From Bacteroidia bacterium (GTDB lineage Bacteria; Bacteroidota; Bacteroidia; Chitinophagales; Saprospiraceae), in the NCBI GenBank assembly GCA_030426765.1, contig JAUHXV010000008.1, positions 1-64,000 of the forward strand: DNA of 64,000 nt, in the 5' to 3' direction. The translations under genes were made by a program, and so were the position numbers. The notes under the pieces were generated by a model that saw only the letters and a list, made by a program, of their open reading frames with translations, ran no database searches and was not told the DNA's origin. This document shows positions 45,354 to 55,388 of this stretch, piece by piece. Positions within the stretch are counted from its first letter, which is position 1. The number at the start of each line of letters is the position of its first letter.

Positions 45354-46762
45354 TTGTGTTCGAGCAAAGCTACGCATTCTATATGTTGCGTGTGTGGGAA
45401 CATATCCACAGGTATAGCTGTGATGAGTTGGTAGGTCTCACTCAGCATTTGAATATCTCTTGCCTGCGTAGCGGGATTACAACTCACATATACGATTCGC
45501 TTAGGTGCTGCTATAAGCAAATGTCGAATTACATCTGGATGCATTCCTGCTCTGGGCGGATCGGTGATCACAACATCGGGAGCTCCATGCGTTTGAATAA
45601 AAGCAGGATCCAGTATCATCTCAACCGTTCCAGTGGCGAATGCTGTATTTGTTATTACATTGAGCCTGGCATTTTCTTTGGCATCTTCAATAGCTTCTGC
45701 GATTTGTTCGATACCAACAACTTTTTTGCATTGATCGGCCATGTAGATACCAATACTTCCCACACCGCAATACAGATCGTATACGACATCGTTTGGTTGC
45801 AGTCCTGCGAGTTTTTTCGTCAACGCATACAGGTGTTCAGCCTGCTTGCTGTTGGTTTGAAAAAATGATTTTGGGCCAATGTGAAAGCGAACATGATGCA
45901 GCGTTTCGACAATTGTTTTCTGCCCATACACCAGCTCAACCGTCAGGTCATGAATGCTGTCATTGACCTTGGTGTTGATGCAGGTATAGATAGAGATAAT
46001 TTCGGGAAATGCCTGTGACAGATGATCCTTCAGTGTAGTGATCCAATCCGCTTGTTCCTGTCCTAAAACGAGTACCACCATGACATCCCCGGCCTTGTTG
46101 TTGCGGACGATAATATTTCGGATAAATCCGGTTTTATCACGCAGATTAAAAAAAGGCCATTGATAACTTTGCGCCAGTGCTTTGATACTTAGCCTGATCC
46201 GATTGGAGGCATCGCTCTGCAGATAACAATGATCTACGTCGAGGATTTTATCGAAAGCGCCCGGAAGATGAAATCCAATCGCGTCTCTGTCAAACACTTC
46301 ATCGGAGGCTAGTTCTTCTTCCGTCAGCCAACGGCGATCAGAAGCCGTGTATTCCAGTTTGTTGCGATAGTATTGCTGCTCCGGCGCGGCCTCTATAGGC
46401 TGTATCAATTGTGTATCCAATCCTCCGATTCGCTGAAAAGCATCCTGTACGCGTTTCATTTTGTATCGGAGTTGGGCGGGATATTGCATATGCTGCCATT
46501 TACATCCGCCGCAGAGACCAAAATGAGAACAAAAAGGATCAGTGCGATCTTCTGAAAATCGGGTCACAGAGGTGGCCTGGGCGATAAACATCCCTTTGCG
46601 TTTGCGCTTCGCCACGGCATCGACCAGATCTCCTGGAACCGCTCCACTGACCTGAATGATTCTCCCATCTTCACATCGTCCGATGGCCAATCCTTCTTCG
46701 GCGGTATCGATGATCTCCACCTGATGAAATTGTTTTCTTTCTTTTTTCCTGCCTCTGCCCAT
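45350..46762 (-). CDS. rlmD: 23S rRNA (uracil-C5)-methyltransferase RlmD
   Basis: SAM-dependent RNA methyltransferase forming m5U in 23S rRNA. An N-terminal TRAM domain (EIIDTAEEGLAIGRCEDGRIIQVSGAVPGDLV) is followed by the [4Fe-4S] cysteines in FCSHFGLCGGCKWQHM, QTNSKQAE, DLYCGVGSIGIYMAD, TDPPRAGMHPDV and the catalytic Cys in YVSCNPATQARD. From ATG 46762 the length is 470; the frame opens at 46792. RlmD and TrmA/RlmC relatives differ mainly in substrate, so the exact uridine is an inference. Confidence 0.88.
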   Translation of the reverse strand: MGRGRKKERKQFHQVEIIDTAEEGLAIGRCEDGRIIQVSGAVPGDLVDAVAKRKRKGMFIAQATSVTRFSEDRTDPFCSHFGLCGGCKWQHMQYPAQLRYKMKRVQDAFQRIGGLDTQLIQPIEAAPEQQYYRNKLEYTASDRRWLTEEELASDEVFDRDAIGFHLPGAFDKILDVDHCYLQSDASNRIRLSIKALAQSYQWPFFNLRDKTGFIRNIIVRNNKAGDVMVVLVLGQEQADWITTLKDHLSQAFPEIISIYTCINTKVNDSIHDLTVELVYGQKTIVETLHHVRFHIGPKSFFQTNSKQAEHLYALTKKLAGLQPNDVVYDLYCGVGSIGIYMADQCKKVVGIEQIAEAIEDAKENARLNVITNTAFATGTVEMILDPAFIQTHGAPDVVITDPPRAGMHPDVIRHLLIAAPKRIVYVSCNPATQARDIQMLSETYQLITAIPVDMFPHTQHIECVALLEHK

Positions 46763-47118
46763 GCCGCAAAGGTAGCCTATCAAACCGATCATGCCATATC
46801 AGCATGTAACGTTGAGGATAGAATTAAGAATCGTTGGCAGAAAGAAAAACCTACTCTGCAAGGTCAAAAAATCAGAGTTGATTTTAAAAGAGACAGGTGG
46901 TATTCGGAGTTTTCATCAGTTTCTTCCCATTCGAAGGAACCGCTTTAAAAAAGCATCGCACCTTTTCATGCAGCTGTTCAGATTATTACATCTAACAAAG
47001 CAGAATATATAACGTATTATTTTTTAGTACTTTTACTTCTGTGACCCTCCTTAATGGATAATTAAAAACCTTCCTTCCCACTGATTTGTTATTTCTTTTT
47101 TCACTTTAATACACTATT
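46763..47118. other. Non-coding gap between divergent rlmD and the porin-like gene
   Basis: About 355 bp with no supported gene, repeat array or strong hairpin. A TACTTTTA box near 47028-47035, about 85 bp before the porin-like ATG, is a weak promoter candidate. Confidence 0.4.
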
Positions 47119-47742
47119 ATGATCAAATCATTAACACTACGAATAATGGGTCTTGCCTTTCTTCTTGTAGTCGGCATTCCCGCTGTGCAGGCTCAGGATG
47201 ACATGGGGCCGAAAACGCAACTCGGAATCCGGGGCGGTGTCACCATTTCCAACCAAAATTTTGAAGATGGACATTTAGATGAAGATCCAGAGTCGAAATT
47301 TGGAATGGACCTCGCACTTTTGTTGAAAATTCCTTTGGGAGGCGAATTTCTCGAGCTACAGCCTGAATTACACTGGATGCAGAAAGGTACAGTCATCAAA
47401 GATGCTATGAATGGGGACATTACAGCTACACTCAACTACCTTGAGTTGCCAGTACTTCTCCGATTGAATTTTGGCGGAGGCCTGAAGCTCTTCGGCCTCG
47501 CAGGGGTCAGCGCAGGGTATCTGCTCGGAGGCGATCTGGATGGTGATAGCGTGACAGAAGATATCAAGGATGTCTATGAAGACCTCGACTTTTCAGGTCA
47601 CGTGGGCGTAGGGATCGGTCTGGGGCCAATTGAAGTAGACGTGCGTTATAATGCAGGTCTAAGCGACATTTCAAATGCTGATTTCAACCCATCAAAAATC
47701 ACCAACAATTCCTGGGGAGCCGGGGTAAGCTTGTTTTTCTAA
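47119..47742 (+). CDS. Outer-membrane beta-barrel (porin-family/PorT-like) protein
   Basis: Signal peptide MIKSLTLRIMGLAFLLVVGIPAVQAQ, then an eight-stranded-barrel-type sequence with alternating strands: TQLGIRGGVTISNQNF, FGMDLALLLKIPLG, FLELQPELHWMQKG, TLNYLELPVLLRLNFGGGLKLFGLAGVSAGYLLG and a C-terminal WGAGVSLFF ending in an aromatic residue. Matches the OMP_b-brl_2 group. Ligand unknown. Monocistronic: it is followed by a strong terminator at 47784-47818. Confidence 0.85.
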   Translation: MIKSLTLRIMGLAFLLVVGIPAVQAQDDMGPKTQLGIRGGVTISNQNFEDGHLDEDPESKFGMDLALLLKIPLGGEFLELQPELHWMQKGTVIKDAMNGDITATLNYLELPVLLRLNFGGGLKLFGLAGVSAGYLLGGDLDGDSVTEDIKDVYEDLDFSGHVGVGIGLGPIEVDVRYNAGLSDISNADFNPSKITNNSWGAGVSLFF

Positions 47743-47783
47743 AACATATTTATCATACCCGTCATTTTGAGGATGACAGACAA

Positions 47784-47818
47784 AAAACGGCTGCTCATGA
47801 TATATCGGCAGCCGTTTT
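47784..47818 (+). terminator. Intrinsic terminator after the porin-like gene
   Basis: Eleven-bp perfect stem AAAACGGCTGC / GCAGCCGTTTT with a 13-nt loop and following T-run; the A-run on the left makes it bidirectional. Confidence 0.9.
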
Positions 47819-47945
47819 TCTTTGTTGAAATAAAGAAGTGGTACCCTTTTTTCAAAATATCATATTCTGGCCAATTCCATCCTGCATTTCCAATTTCAGG
47901 TCTTCAGTAATCAAGCCATAGGAAATCCATACCTTTGCGGGTCTT

Positions 47946-48692
47946 ATGTCATCGGCAAAGCATAGCATCGATCCGGCAAAACTACCCCGCCATGTGGCCA
48001 TCATCATGGATGGCAACGGGCGCTGGGCGAAAAAGCACGGCAAGCCCAGAATCTTCGGGCATCGCAATGGCGTCCGATCCGTGCGCGAAGTCTCCGAAGC
48101 TTCCGCCGAGATCGGCATTCCATACCTCACGTTGTATGCTTTTTCAACGGAAAACTGGAATCGCCCTGCGCTTGAGGTCAATGCCCTGATGGATATTCTG
48201 GTCAGCACCATTCGCGATGAGTTGGAGACCATGAACAAGAACAATATCCGCCTGGGTATGATCGGGGATATCGACCGTCTGCCACCTTCTACAAAGAAAG
48301 CCTTGCTGGAAGGCATTGAAAATACGAAGAACAATACCCGCATGACACTGAATCTGGCGCTCAATTATTCTGCGCGCTGGGAGATCACAGCAGCTATGCG
48401 AAAGGCGGTCGAATTGGCAAAAGAAGGCCATCTGGCCCCCGAAGAAATCCGGGAAGAGACCGTTGCCAGTCTCCTCTCAACCGCTAACATACCTGATCCT
48501 GAGCTACTTATCCGCACCAGCGGTGAGTACCGCATCAGCAATTTTCTGTTGTGGCAGATCGCCTACACGGAATTATATTTTTCCGACATGTGTTGGCCTG
48601 ACTTCGACCGCGAAGCTTTTTATCGCGCAATCGTTGATTTTCAACACCGTGAGCGCCGATTTGGCAAAATCAGTGAACAGCTCAATCCCTAA
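47946..48692 (+). CDS. uppS: Isoprenyl transferase (undecaprenyl diphosphate synthase)
   Basis: Cis-prenyltransferase making the C55 lipid carrier for peptidoglycan and surface glycans. The catalytic IIMDGNGRWAKKHGKPRIFGHRNG is at residues 19-42 with the Asp at 21; YAFSTENWNRP near 66 and RTSGEYRISNFLLWQIAYTELYF near 190 are the substrate motifs. Length 248. About 60 bp before bamA, so an uppS-bamA envelope unit, as in many bacteria. Confidence 0.95.
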   Translation: MSSAKHSIDPAKLPRHVAIIMDGNGRWAKKHGKPRIFGHRNGVRSVREVSEASAEIGIPYLTLYAFSTENWNRPALEVNALMDILVSTIRDELETMNKNNIRLGMIGDIDRLPPSTKKALLEGIENTKNNTRMTLNLALNYSARWEITAAMRKAVELAKEGHLAPEEIREETVASLLSTANIPDPELLIRTSGEYRISNFLLWQIAYTELYFSDMCWPDFDREAFYRAIVDFQHRERRFGKISEQLNP

Positions 48693-48756
48693 GGCCTTCA
48701 GGACAACACACTAAGCAAATCATACGTTTTTGACGCAGATAATCCGAATCACCCGC

Positions 48757-51276
48757 ATGAAGTACAGATATTTCCTTTTTCTTTTCATCTCCTTCCTGTC
48801 CTTTCTGCTGTGGTCTCCCGAACAAGCCCTGGCCCAGAAGACACCCGTGCAGTACGGAGAGGTCGAAGAATTGGAAATCGGCGGAATCGAAGTCAAAGGG
48901 GTCTTCTTCAGCGACGCAAACGCGATTAAATCCGTCTCCGGCCTGAAAGTAGGCCAGGTCATCAAAATACCCGGCGCAGACATCACCCGCGCTATGCGCA
49001 ATCTCTGGAAACTGCGACTATTTGACGACATCCAGATCATCCAGGATAAACGCGTGGATAATATCGTCTTCCTCTCCATCCATCTGGATGAAAAATCTCG
49101 TCTCGGGGGATGGTCATTTCGCGGAGTCCCGCAGAGTGTCCACGACGATCTGAATGAAATTCTCACACCCTTCCTCATCAAAGGACAGATCGCCGCAACC
49201 GCCAATCAGGTGAATGCAAAAAATGCGATTGAAAAATTTTACGAGGATAAAGGATACTTCGATGCCGAAGTAAATGTGCGTATCGAAGATATTCGCTCCA
49301 ACCTGGTCAATCTTGTATTTGATATCGATATCAAGGACCGCATCAAAATTGAAAAAGTATCTTGTATCGGTTGTATCCAGGTCTCGGAACGCGAGCTCCG
49401 AAAGAACTTCAAACAAACAAAAGCCAAATCTCACCTACTGAAGAAATCGAAGTTTGTGCAGTCCGATTATGAAGCAGACAAACGCGTGGTGATACAGGAA
49501 TACCGCAACCTCGGGTACCGCGATGCATACATCGTCAAGGACTCCATCTTTCGCAACGAAGAAGGTCTGATGGAAGTTGTCATCACTGTCCACGAGGGAG
49601 AACGCTACTATTTTGGACTGATCACCTGGAAAGGAAATACCATCCACTCGAGTGATCAGCTCAATCGTATTCTGGGTATTCGCAAAGGTGAAATATACAG
49701 TGAGGAGTTGCTCGAATCCAGACTTCGATTCAGCCTGGATGGACGGGACATCACATCCTTATATATGGATGACGGATACCTGTTTTTCAATGTAGAGCCT
49801 ACTGAAATTTCTGTGGAGGACAATATCATCAATATTGAGATGCGCATCTTTGAAGGTCCGCAGGCCACGATTGACGAGGTCATCATCAAGGGAAATACGC
49901 GGACGCATGAGCATGTGATCCGTCGCGAACTCAGAACTCAACCCGGACAGAAATTCAGTCGTTCAGACATCATTCGCTCCCAGCGCCAGATCATCGCGCT
50001 TGGATATTTTAATCCGGAAAATCTGGGTATTCAAACGCCTGTTGATCAGACGAACGGAACTGTAGATATCATTTACGAAGTTGAAGAGCGTCCTTCGGAT
50101 CAGCTTGAACTCAGTGCCGGCTGGGGTGGTTTCGGCCAGAGTAAAGTCATCGGAACCCTGGGTGTGACTTTCAATAACTTTTCCCTGCGCAACCTTTTCA
50201 AGCCTGAGGCCTGGAGTCCGTTGCCACAGGGAGACGGACAGCGACTTTCGTTACGTGTACAGACAAATGGTGATTTTTATCAATCGTATAATTTCTCTCT
50301 GACGGAGCCCTGGCTTGGAGGGAAACGGCCAAATTCATTTACCATCGGCGGTGTCATCACCAATGTGGATCAGACGTATTATTCGGGTGGAAAACTCAAT
50401 ATCTCAAGAGCCTATGTAGGCCTTGGTTCGCGACTTAAGTGGCCGGATGACAATTTTATTTCGAATACGACGCTTAGTCTTGAATTTATCAATCTGGACA
50501 ATTACGCGACCGGAGATTTTGTGGATCCCAACACCGGGCAGATCATCTCCAATGGTCTGTATAGAAACTTTTCAATCGCCCAGACGATTGCCAGAACGAC
50601 CGTCAACGATCCCACCTTTCCCAGAGGAGGCTCGCTGGTCAGTCTGACAGTGCAGTTGACGCCTCCGTATTCTACCCTCTTTAACAGATCTTACAATGCT
50701 GATGACCCGCAAAGTGTCTACAAATATGTGGAGTACGTTAAATGGGACATTGCGGCTGACTGGTATTCACCCTTGATCGGAAAACTGGTCCTGAAGACCT
50801 CTGCCAAACTTGGCTTTCTCAGCTTTTATAATGATGATATCGGAGCACCTCCTTTTGAACGATACGAGCTTGGAGGCGACGGGTTGAGCAATCAGCAATT
50901 TGCCATCACCGGGAAAGACATTATTTCCTCAAGGGGATATGAAGTAGCGCACTTCCCGGCTAACCGAGCCGGTGGTGCCACGATTTATAATAAGTTTACC
51001 ATTGAAGTGCGTTATCCGCTGTCACTGAATCCAAGTTCGACCATCTACGGCCTTATGTTTGTACAGAGTGCCAATGCCTGGAAGAAGTTTGAAAACTACA
51101 ATCCGTTTGATCAGTTGCGTTCTGCCGGGTTTGGCGTACGTGCTTTCCTGCCGATGTTTGGACTACTTGGATTTGACTTCGGATATGGTATGGACAATCC
51201 CACGTTGCTTAATACGGATGCCCGCTGGGGAGCGTATGGCAATTTCAATATCATCTTAGGATTCGAACCCGATTAA
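48757..51276 (+). CDS. bamA: Outer membrane protein assembly factor BamA
   Basis: Omp85 insertase of beta-barrel proteins. Signal peptide MKYRYFLFLFISFLSFLLW...ALAQ; five POTRA domains over about residues 40-440 (for example IGGIEVKGVFFSDANAIKSVSGLKVG and IDEVIIKGNTRTHEHVIRREL); a 16-strand barrel follows, with the conserved GGDGLSNQQF segment and a VRAFLPMFGLLGFDFGYG near the end. ATG 48757 is used instead of a TTG at 48730. Length 839. The TAA overlaps the next ATG by one base. Confidence 0.93.
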   Translation: MKYRYFLFLFISFLSFLLWSPEQALAQKTPVQYGEVEELEIGGIEVKGVFFSDANAIKSVSGLKVGQVIKIPGADITRAMRNLWKLRLFDDIQIIQDKRVDNIVFLSIHLDEKSRLGGWSFRGVPQSVHDDLNEILTPFLIKGQIAATANQVNAKNAIEKFYEDKGYFDAEVNVRIEDIRSNLVNLVFDIDIKDRIKIEKVSCIGCIQVSERELRKNFKQTKAKSHLLKKSKFVQSDYEADKRVVIQEYRNLGYRDAYIVKDSIFRNEEGLMEVVITVHEGERYYFGLITWKGNTIHSSDQLNRILGIRKGEIYSEELLESRLRFSLDGRDITSLYMDDGYLFFNVEPTEISVEDNIINIEMRIFEGPQATIDEVIIKGNTRTHEHVIRRELRTQPGQKFSRSDIIRSQRQIIALGYFNPENLGIQTPVDQTNGTVDIIYEVEERPSDQLELSAGWGGFGQSKVIGTLGVTFNNFSLRNLFKPEAWSPLPQGDGQRLSLRVQTNGDFYQSYNFSLTEPWLGGKRPNSFTIGGVITNVDQTYYSGGKLNISRAYVGLGSRLKWPDDNFISNTTLSLEFINLDNYATGDFVDPNTGQIISNGLYRNFSIAQTIARTTVNDPTFPRGGSLVSLTVQLTPPYSTLFNRSYNADDPQSVYKYVEYVKWDIAADWYSPLIGKLVLKTSAKLGFLSFYNDDIGAPPFERYELGGDGLSNQQFAITGKDIISSRGYEVAHFPANRAGGATIYNKFTIEVRYPLSLNPSSTIYGLMFVQSANAWKKFENYNPFDQLRSAGFGVRAFLPMFGLLGFDFGYGMDNPTLLNTDARWGAYGNFNIILGFEPD

Positions 51277-52304
51277 TGGCAGACCGCATAATCTCTGTAA
51301 CCGGTATTTTTTTTCTCTTACTACTGTTCACTTCCTGTGCTTCTGTACCCAAAGGGGCTTTTGGTACGAATACACCCACGCCACCAGATTACAGCAACCC
51401 TGATCACTGGGCGGCTTTGCCATTTCGAAAAGACAGTGCGGATGCCGTCCCTGTATCATCATGGAAAGATGCACAGTCGAATGCTAAAGTCGATGTCTTT
51501 TTTATTCACCCAACGACCTATGTCGGCAAAGCCGGAGAGAAAAACTGGAACGCAGATCTGAGCGATGTCAAAGTCAACGAACGCACGGACGCCTCCACCA
51601 TTCGCTACCAGGCCAGTGTCTTTAACGGAACCGGAAAAATATATGCCCCCCGATACCGGCAGGCGCATTTAAAGAGTTATTACACCGATCAAAAGCGAGA
51701 TGCCATGCAGGCGCTCCACCTGGCATATGAGGATGTCAAATCGGCCTTTATGTATTATCTGGATCACTACAATCAGGGCAGGCCATTTATCATCGCCTCT
51801 CACAGTCAGGGAACAGATCACGGCAAACGCCTCATCCGGGAAGTAATTGATAGTAAGGAGATACAGGACCAACTTGTCGTTGCATATCTGGTTGGGTTTG
51901 CCGTTACGGAAAACCATTTCGAAAATATTTCTCCGTGTACCTATCCGGAGGAGACCGGTTGCTTTTGCAGTTGGCGTACTTTTAAGGAAGGGTATATTCC
52001 CAAAAAGATTCATTTCCCGGATACGAATGTGCTGGTGACGAACCCTGTGACCTGGGATGCCGACAAACCGGAGAGCAGCAAATCGGAGCAGGCGGGAGCA
52101 ATCCTCAGGAATTTTCACAAGCTCTATCAGGAACTGGTCGAAACAAAAATTTATAAGGACTTACTTTGGGTCAACAAACCGAAATTCCCGTTTAGTTTTC
52201 TACTGACAACAAAAAATTACCATATTGCAGATTACAACTTCTTCTATGCCGATATCCGAAAAAACGTTCGGGACCGAACAGAGGCCTTTTTAGAAATGCA
52301 ATAA
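51276..52304 (+). CDS. DUF3089 lipoprotein, alpha/beta-hydrolase-like
   Basis: Predicted lipoprotein (ITGIFFLLLLFTSC lipobox type, C21). The body matches DUF3089: VDVFFIHPTTYVG near 72, IYAPRYRQAHLKSYY and a nucleophile-elbow-like ASHSQGTDHGKRL near 175. The GHSQG-like Ser suggests an esterase/lipase fold, but activity is unproven. Length 342. Coupled to bamA by TAATG overlap. Confidence 0.85.
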   Translation: MADRIISVTGIFFLLLLFTSCASVPKGAFGTNTPTPPDYSNPDHWAALPFRKDSADAVPVSSWKDAQSNAKVDVFFIHPTTYVGKAGEKNWNADLSDVKVNERTDASTIRYQASVFNGTGKIYAPRYRQAHLKSYYTDQKRDAMQALHLAYEDVKSAFMYYLDHYNQGRPFIIASHSQGTDHGKRLIREVIDSKEIQDQLVVAYLVGFAVTENHFENISPCTYPEETGCFCSWRTFKEGYIPKKIHFPDTNVLVTNPVTWDADKPESSKSEQAGAILRNFHKLYQELVETKIYKDLLWVNKPKFPFSFLLTTKNYHIADYNFFYADIRKNVRDRTEAFLEMQ

Positions 52305-52310
52305 GCACGC

Positions 52311-53510
52311 ATGGATCATACTGATCAACGCTCACACTGGAAGATTTATCTCGGTATTGCCGGGATTATTATCCTCGTCATTTCACTGGTCTATACCACC
52401 TATCTGGCCCAGCGTCTGCAGGAAGGAGAACGCAATAAGGCGTTGCTCTTGTTTAATGCCTATGAGACATTTAAGGATGCTGACCCGGAAGCGGATTTTA
52501 CTTTGCAACTCACCATCTTTGAAAACAATCAGGATATCCCCATTATCGTAGCGACAGAGGCCGGAGAAGTACTTTTTGGGAAAAACTTTGGGATTGACCT
52601 CGATACGAACCGGGTTTTTCTTCAGCAAAGATTGAATCGCCTGCGCGAAAAAGGACCGGCTCCCATTAGCCTTTCCGATGAGTCTAACAAAGAATATATT
52701 TATTACCAGAACTCAAAGTTGCATGAGCTGCTCACCTACTTTCCGATCATCCAGCTATTGCTTCTGATCGCTTTTGTGACCATCGGATTTATCAGTATCA
52801 ATAATGCGCGCCGAGCGGAACAAAATCGCGTGTGGGTGGGTATGGCGAAAGAAACGGCTCACCAACTGGGCACCCCGATCAGTGCCATCCTGGGTTGGAT
52901 AGAACATTTGCGCGCTTTATTTCAGGATGACACGGCACAACTGAGTGAGCTAAAAACTGCACAGAATGAGGTGCTGGATGAAATGCAAAATGATGTGGAT
53001 CGTCTCGATCTCATTGCTGATCGTTTCAGCAAAATTGGATCTTCTCCTGCACTTACCTCCATCGATCTGTATGCGCAAATGCGCGAGATTACTGCCTATA
53101 TTCGAAGGAGAGCTTCCCGTAAAATTGAATTTTTCGAACCGCCGTCAGATACGCCTGCATTGATGGCTGATATCAATCCGCCGCTGTTTAACTGGGTGAT
53201 TGAAAATATCATGCGTAACGCACTGGATGCACTTGAAGAAGGTACCGGTTCGATCACATGGCAAATCACCGATCATGCCGGATATATTGAAGTGGATATC
53301 ACGGATACTGGCAAAGGTATTCCGGCATCGAAGATCAAGACTGTATTTGAGCCCGGCTACACCACCAAAACAAGAGGCTGGGGCCTGGGATTGAGCCTTG
53401 CACAACGCATTATTGAAAACTACCATAAAGGGAAAATATTTGTCAAACAATCCAAAATCGGGGAAGGCACCACATTTGCCATCAATCTTCCGAAAAAGTC
53501 AAAAAAGTAA
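52311..53510 (+). CDS. Membrane sensor histidine kinase
   Basis: Two membrane helices (about residues 11-32 and 140-162) enclose an extracytoplasmic sensor of about 105 residues. The phosphoacceptor H is in AKETAHQLGTPISAILGWIEHLR near 185. The ATP-binding HATPase_c domain has N in NWVIENIMRNALDALEE, DTGKGIP and GWGLGLSLAQRII. No HAMP domain and no adjacent response regulator: an orphan kinase. It starts 6 bp after the DUF3089 gene, so it belongs to the bamA operon. Confidence 0.92.
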   Translation: MDHTDQRSHWKIYLGIAGIIILVISLVYTTYLAQRLQEGERNKALLLFNAYETFKDADPEADFTLQLTIFENNQDIPIIVATEAGEVLFGKNFGIDLDTNRVFLQQRLNRLREKGPAPISLSDESNKEYIYYQNSKLHELLTYFPIIQLLLLIAFVTIGFISINNARRAEQNRVWVGMAKETAHQLGTPISAILGWIEHLRALFQDDTAQLSELKTAQNEVLDEMQNDVDRLDLIADRFSKIGSSPALTSIDLYAQMREITAYIRRRASRKIEFFEPPSDTPALMADINPPLFNWVIENIMRNALDALEEGTGSITWQITDHAGYIEVDITDTGKGIPASKIKTVFEPGYTTKTRGWGLGLSLAQRIIENYHKGKIFVKQSKIGEGTTFAINLPKKSKK

Positions 53511-53535
53511 TTGCCTGACTTCTTTTTTTATAAGT

Positions 53536-53551
53536 GTATTGTATACAATAC
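53536..53551. promoter_or_regulatory. Perfect 16-bp palindrome upstream of pckA
   Basis: GTATTGTATACAATAC lies 26 bp after the histidine kinase stop and 174 bp before pckA. The length and perfect symmetry fit an operator for a dimeric regulator of pckA; with no T-run it is less likely a terminator. Confidence 0.5.
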
Positions 53552-53724
53552 CAACGCACAACATCTTAAAGAAAAATACATGTGAAATGACCGAAACACA
53601 CTGCAGGTCGATTCATATCGTATAAGTTTTTACATTTACAGCCTCTAAAAAATATCGTTTTCACCGGAGTACGGGATGATCCCTTTGATTACAACGAATT
53701 CCCGCTCTGGCAAAATTTAGTTTT

Positions 53725-55317
53725 ATGAGCCATCACCTGACCGCATACCTTAAGCACTTTAATCTGGATCCCAAAAAAATCCACCATTTAAAAACCCCTG
53801 CAGAGCTTATTGAAGACTCGATTATACAAAAGCAAGGTGTACTGGCGGATTCCGGTGCATTATGTATCGATACAGGAAAATTTACAGGCCGATCGCCAAA
53901 AGATCGATTTATCGTTGAAGACGATGTCACCCGGGATACAGTCGCCTGGAATTCATTTAACATTGCTTTTAAGCAGGAAAATTACAATCAACTCAAAGAG
54001 GAAATACTTGACTATCTGCGTCAGCAAAACATCTATATCCATGATGGATATGTATGCTCTGATGAAAACTACCGCCTCAACGTGCGTGTGTTGGCCGAGT
54101 ATCCCTGGAGTGCACTTTTTGCAAATAATATGTTTCTCCGTCTTGAAGCTGACGAGGTGGCTGGATTTGCACCGCAGTGGACGGTCATCTGTGCACCCGG
54201 TTTCCTCGCGGACCCGGCTAAGCATGGTACACGGCAGTCCAATTTTGCCGTAGTCAATTTTACAGATCAGGCCATATTAATTGGCGGCACCGGCTATACC
54301 GGAGAAATCAAGAAAGGGATTTTCAGTGTATTGAATTACCTGCTTCCTCAAAAACTCAAAACACTTTCCATGCACTGCTCGGCCAACGTCGGCAAGCATG
54401 GCGATACAGCAGTTTTCTTTGGCCTTTCCGGGACGGGAAAAACCACCCTGAGTGCGGATCCACATCGCAACCTCATTGGAGATGATGAGCACGGATGGTC
54501 AGAAGAAGGCATTTTTAATTTTGAAGGCGGCTGCTATGCCAAATGCATCGATCTCACTGAAGAAAAAGAACCGGATATTTTTCATGCGATTCGCCACGGT
54601 GCTTTACTGGAAAATATTCGATTTTACCCCGGTACGCGTACCGTTAATTTCGAAGATGTATCCGTAACAGAAAACACACGCGTGTCGTATCCGCTTTATC
54701 ATATTGACAACATGATGCCGGGATCTATTGCCGGCCATCCGCGCAATATCTTTTTCCTGACGGCAGATGCGTTTGGGGTACTTCCTCCGATCAGCAAATT
54801 GACTCCCGGACAGGCGATGTATCATTTTATTTCCGGGTATACCGCCAAGGTGGCAGGCACAGAAGCCGGGGTGACCGAGCCTCAGGAAACTTTCTCAGCT
54901 TGTTTTGGTGCTCCGTTTCTTCCCTTGCACCCCACGCAATATGCGTCCATGCTGGGCGAAAACATGAAGCGCCACAAGGTCAATGTCTGGCTGATCAATA
55001 CGGGTTGGTCCGGAGGTCCTTACGGAGTAGGAAGCCGAATCAGATTGTCTAATACACGCGCTATGATCACTGCGGCACTGGAAGGCAGTCTCGCCAATGT
55101 GGAGTACAAAACCCACGAGGTCTTTAATCTGGCAATGCCGGTACATTGTCCCGGGCTGGACGATCAGAAGATTCTTTCTCCGGCAGAGACATGGAGCGAT
55201 CCGGCTGCTTACAAGGCAAAGGCATTATTACTTGCCCAATCCTTCCACCGAAACTTCCAGAAATTTGCTAACAACGCATCGGAAGATATTCTTTCGGGAG
55301 GACCGATTCAGGTATAA
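53725..55317 (+). CDS. pckA: Phosphoenolpyruvate carboxykinase (ATP)
   Basis: Gluconeogenic enzyme turning oxaloacetate plus ATP into phosphoenolpyruvate. The P-loop GLSGTGKTTLSADP is near residue 233, the metal-binding NLIGDDEHGWS near 250, FTGRSPKDRF near 53 and the lid region TGWSGGPYGVGSRI near 430. ATP type rather than GTP type. Length 530 normal. 71 bp from the converging ileS. Confidence 0.96.
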   Translation: MSHHLTAYLKHFNLDPKKIHHLKTPAELIEDSIIQKQGVLADSGALCIDTGKFTGRSPKDRFIVEDDVTRDTVAWNSFNIAFKQENYNQLKEEILDYLRQQNIYIHDGYVCSDENYRLNVRVLAEYPWSALFANNMFLRLEADEVAGFAPQWTVICAPGFLADPAKHGTRQSNFAVVNFTDQAILIGGTGYTGEIKKGIFSVLNYLLPQKLKTLSMHCSANVGKHGDTAVFFGLSGTGKTTLSADPHRNLIGDDEHGWSEEGIFNFEGGCYAKCIDLTEEKEPDIFHAIRHGALLENIRFYPGTRTVNFEDVSVTENTRVSYPLYHIDNMMPGSIAGHPRNIFFLTADAFGVLPPISKLTPGQAMYHFISGYTAKVAGTEAGVTEPQETFSACFGAPFLPLHPTQYASMLGENMKRHKVNVWLINTGWSGGPYGVGSRIRLSNTRAMITAALEGSLANVEYKTHEVFNLAMPVHCPGLDDQKILSPAETWSDPAAYKAKALLLAQSFHRNFQKFANNASEDILSGGPIQV

Positions 55318-55388
55318 TCTACTTTACTGTTCCTGTTTGGTGCAAGATTAAACATGTTTTTCTAACCTTGCAGACGCTCAAACAAGTT

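Noticed and set aside
53510-53725. tRNA or other structured RNA gene before pckA
   Set aside because: No cloverleaf, no T-arm GTTCRA sequence and no CCA end; only the palindrome stands out.
55342-55373. Terminator between pckA and ileS
   Set aside because: TGCAAGATTA/TAACCTTGCA pairs with a mismatch and has no clear T-run; too weak to list as a feature.
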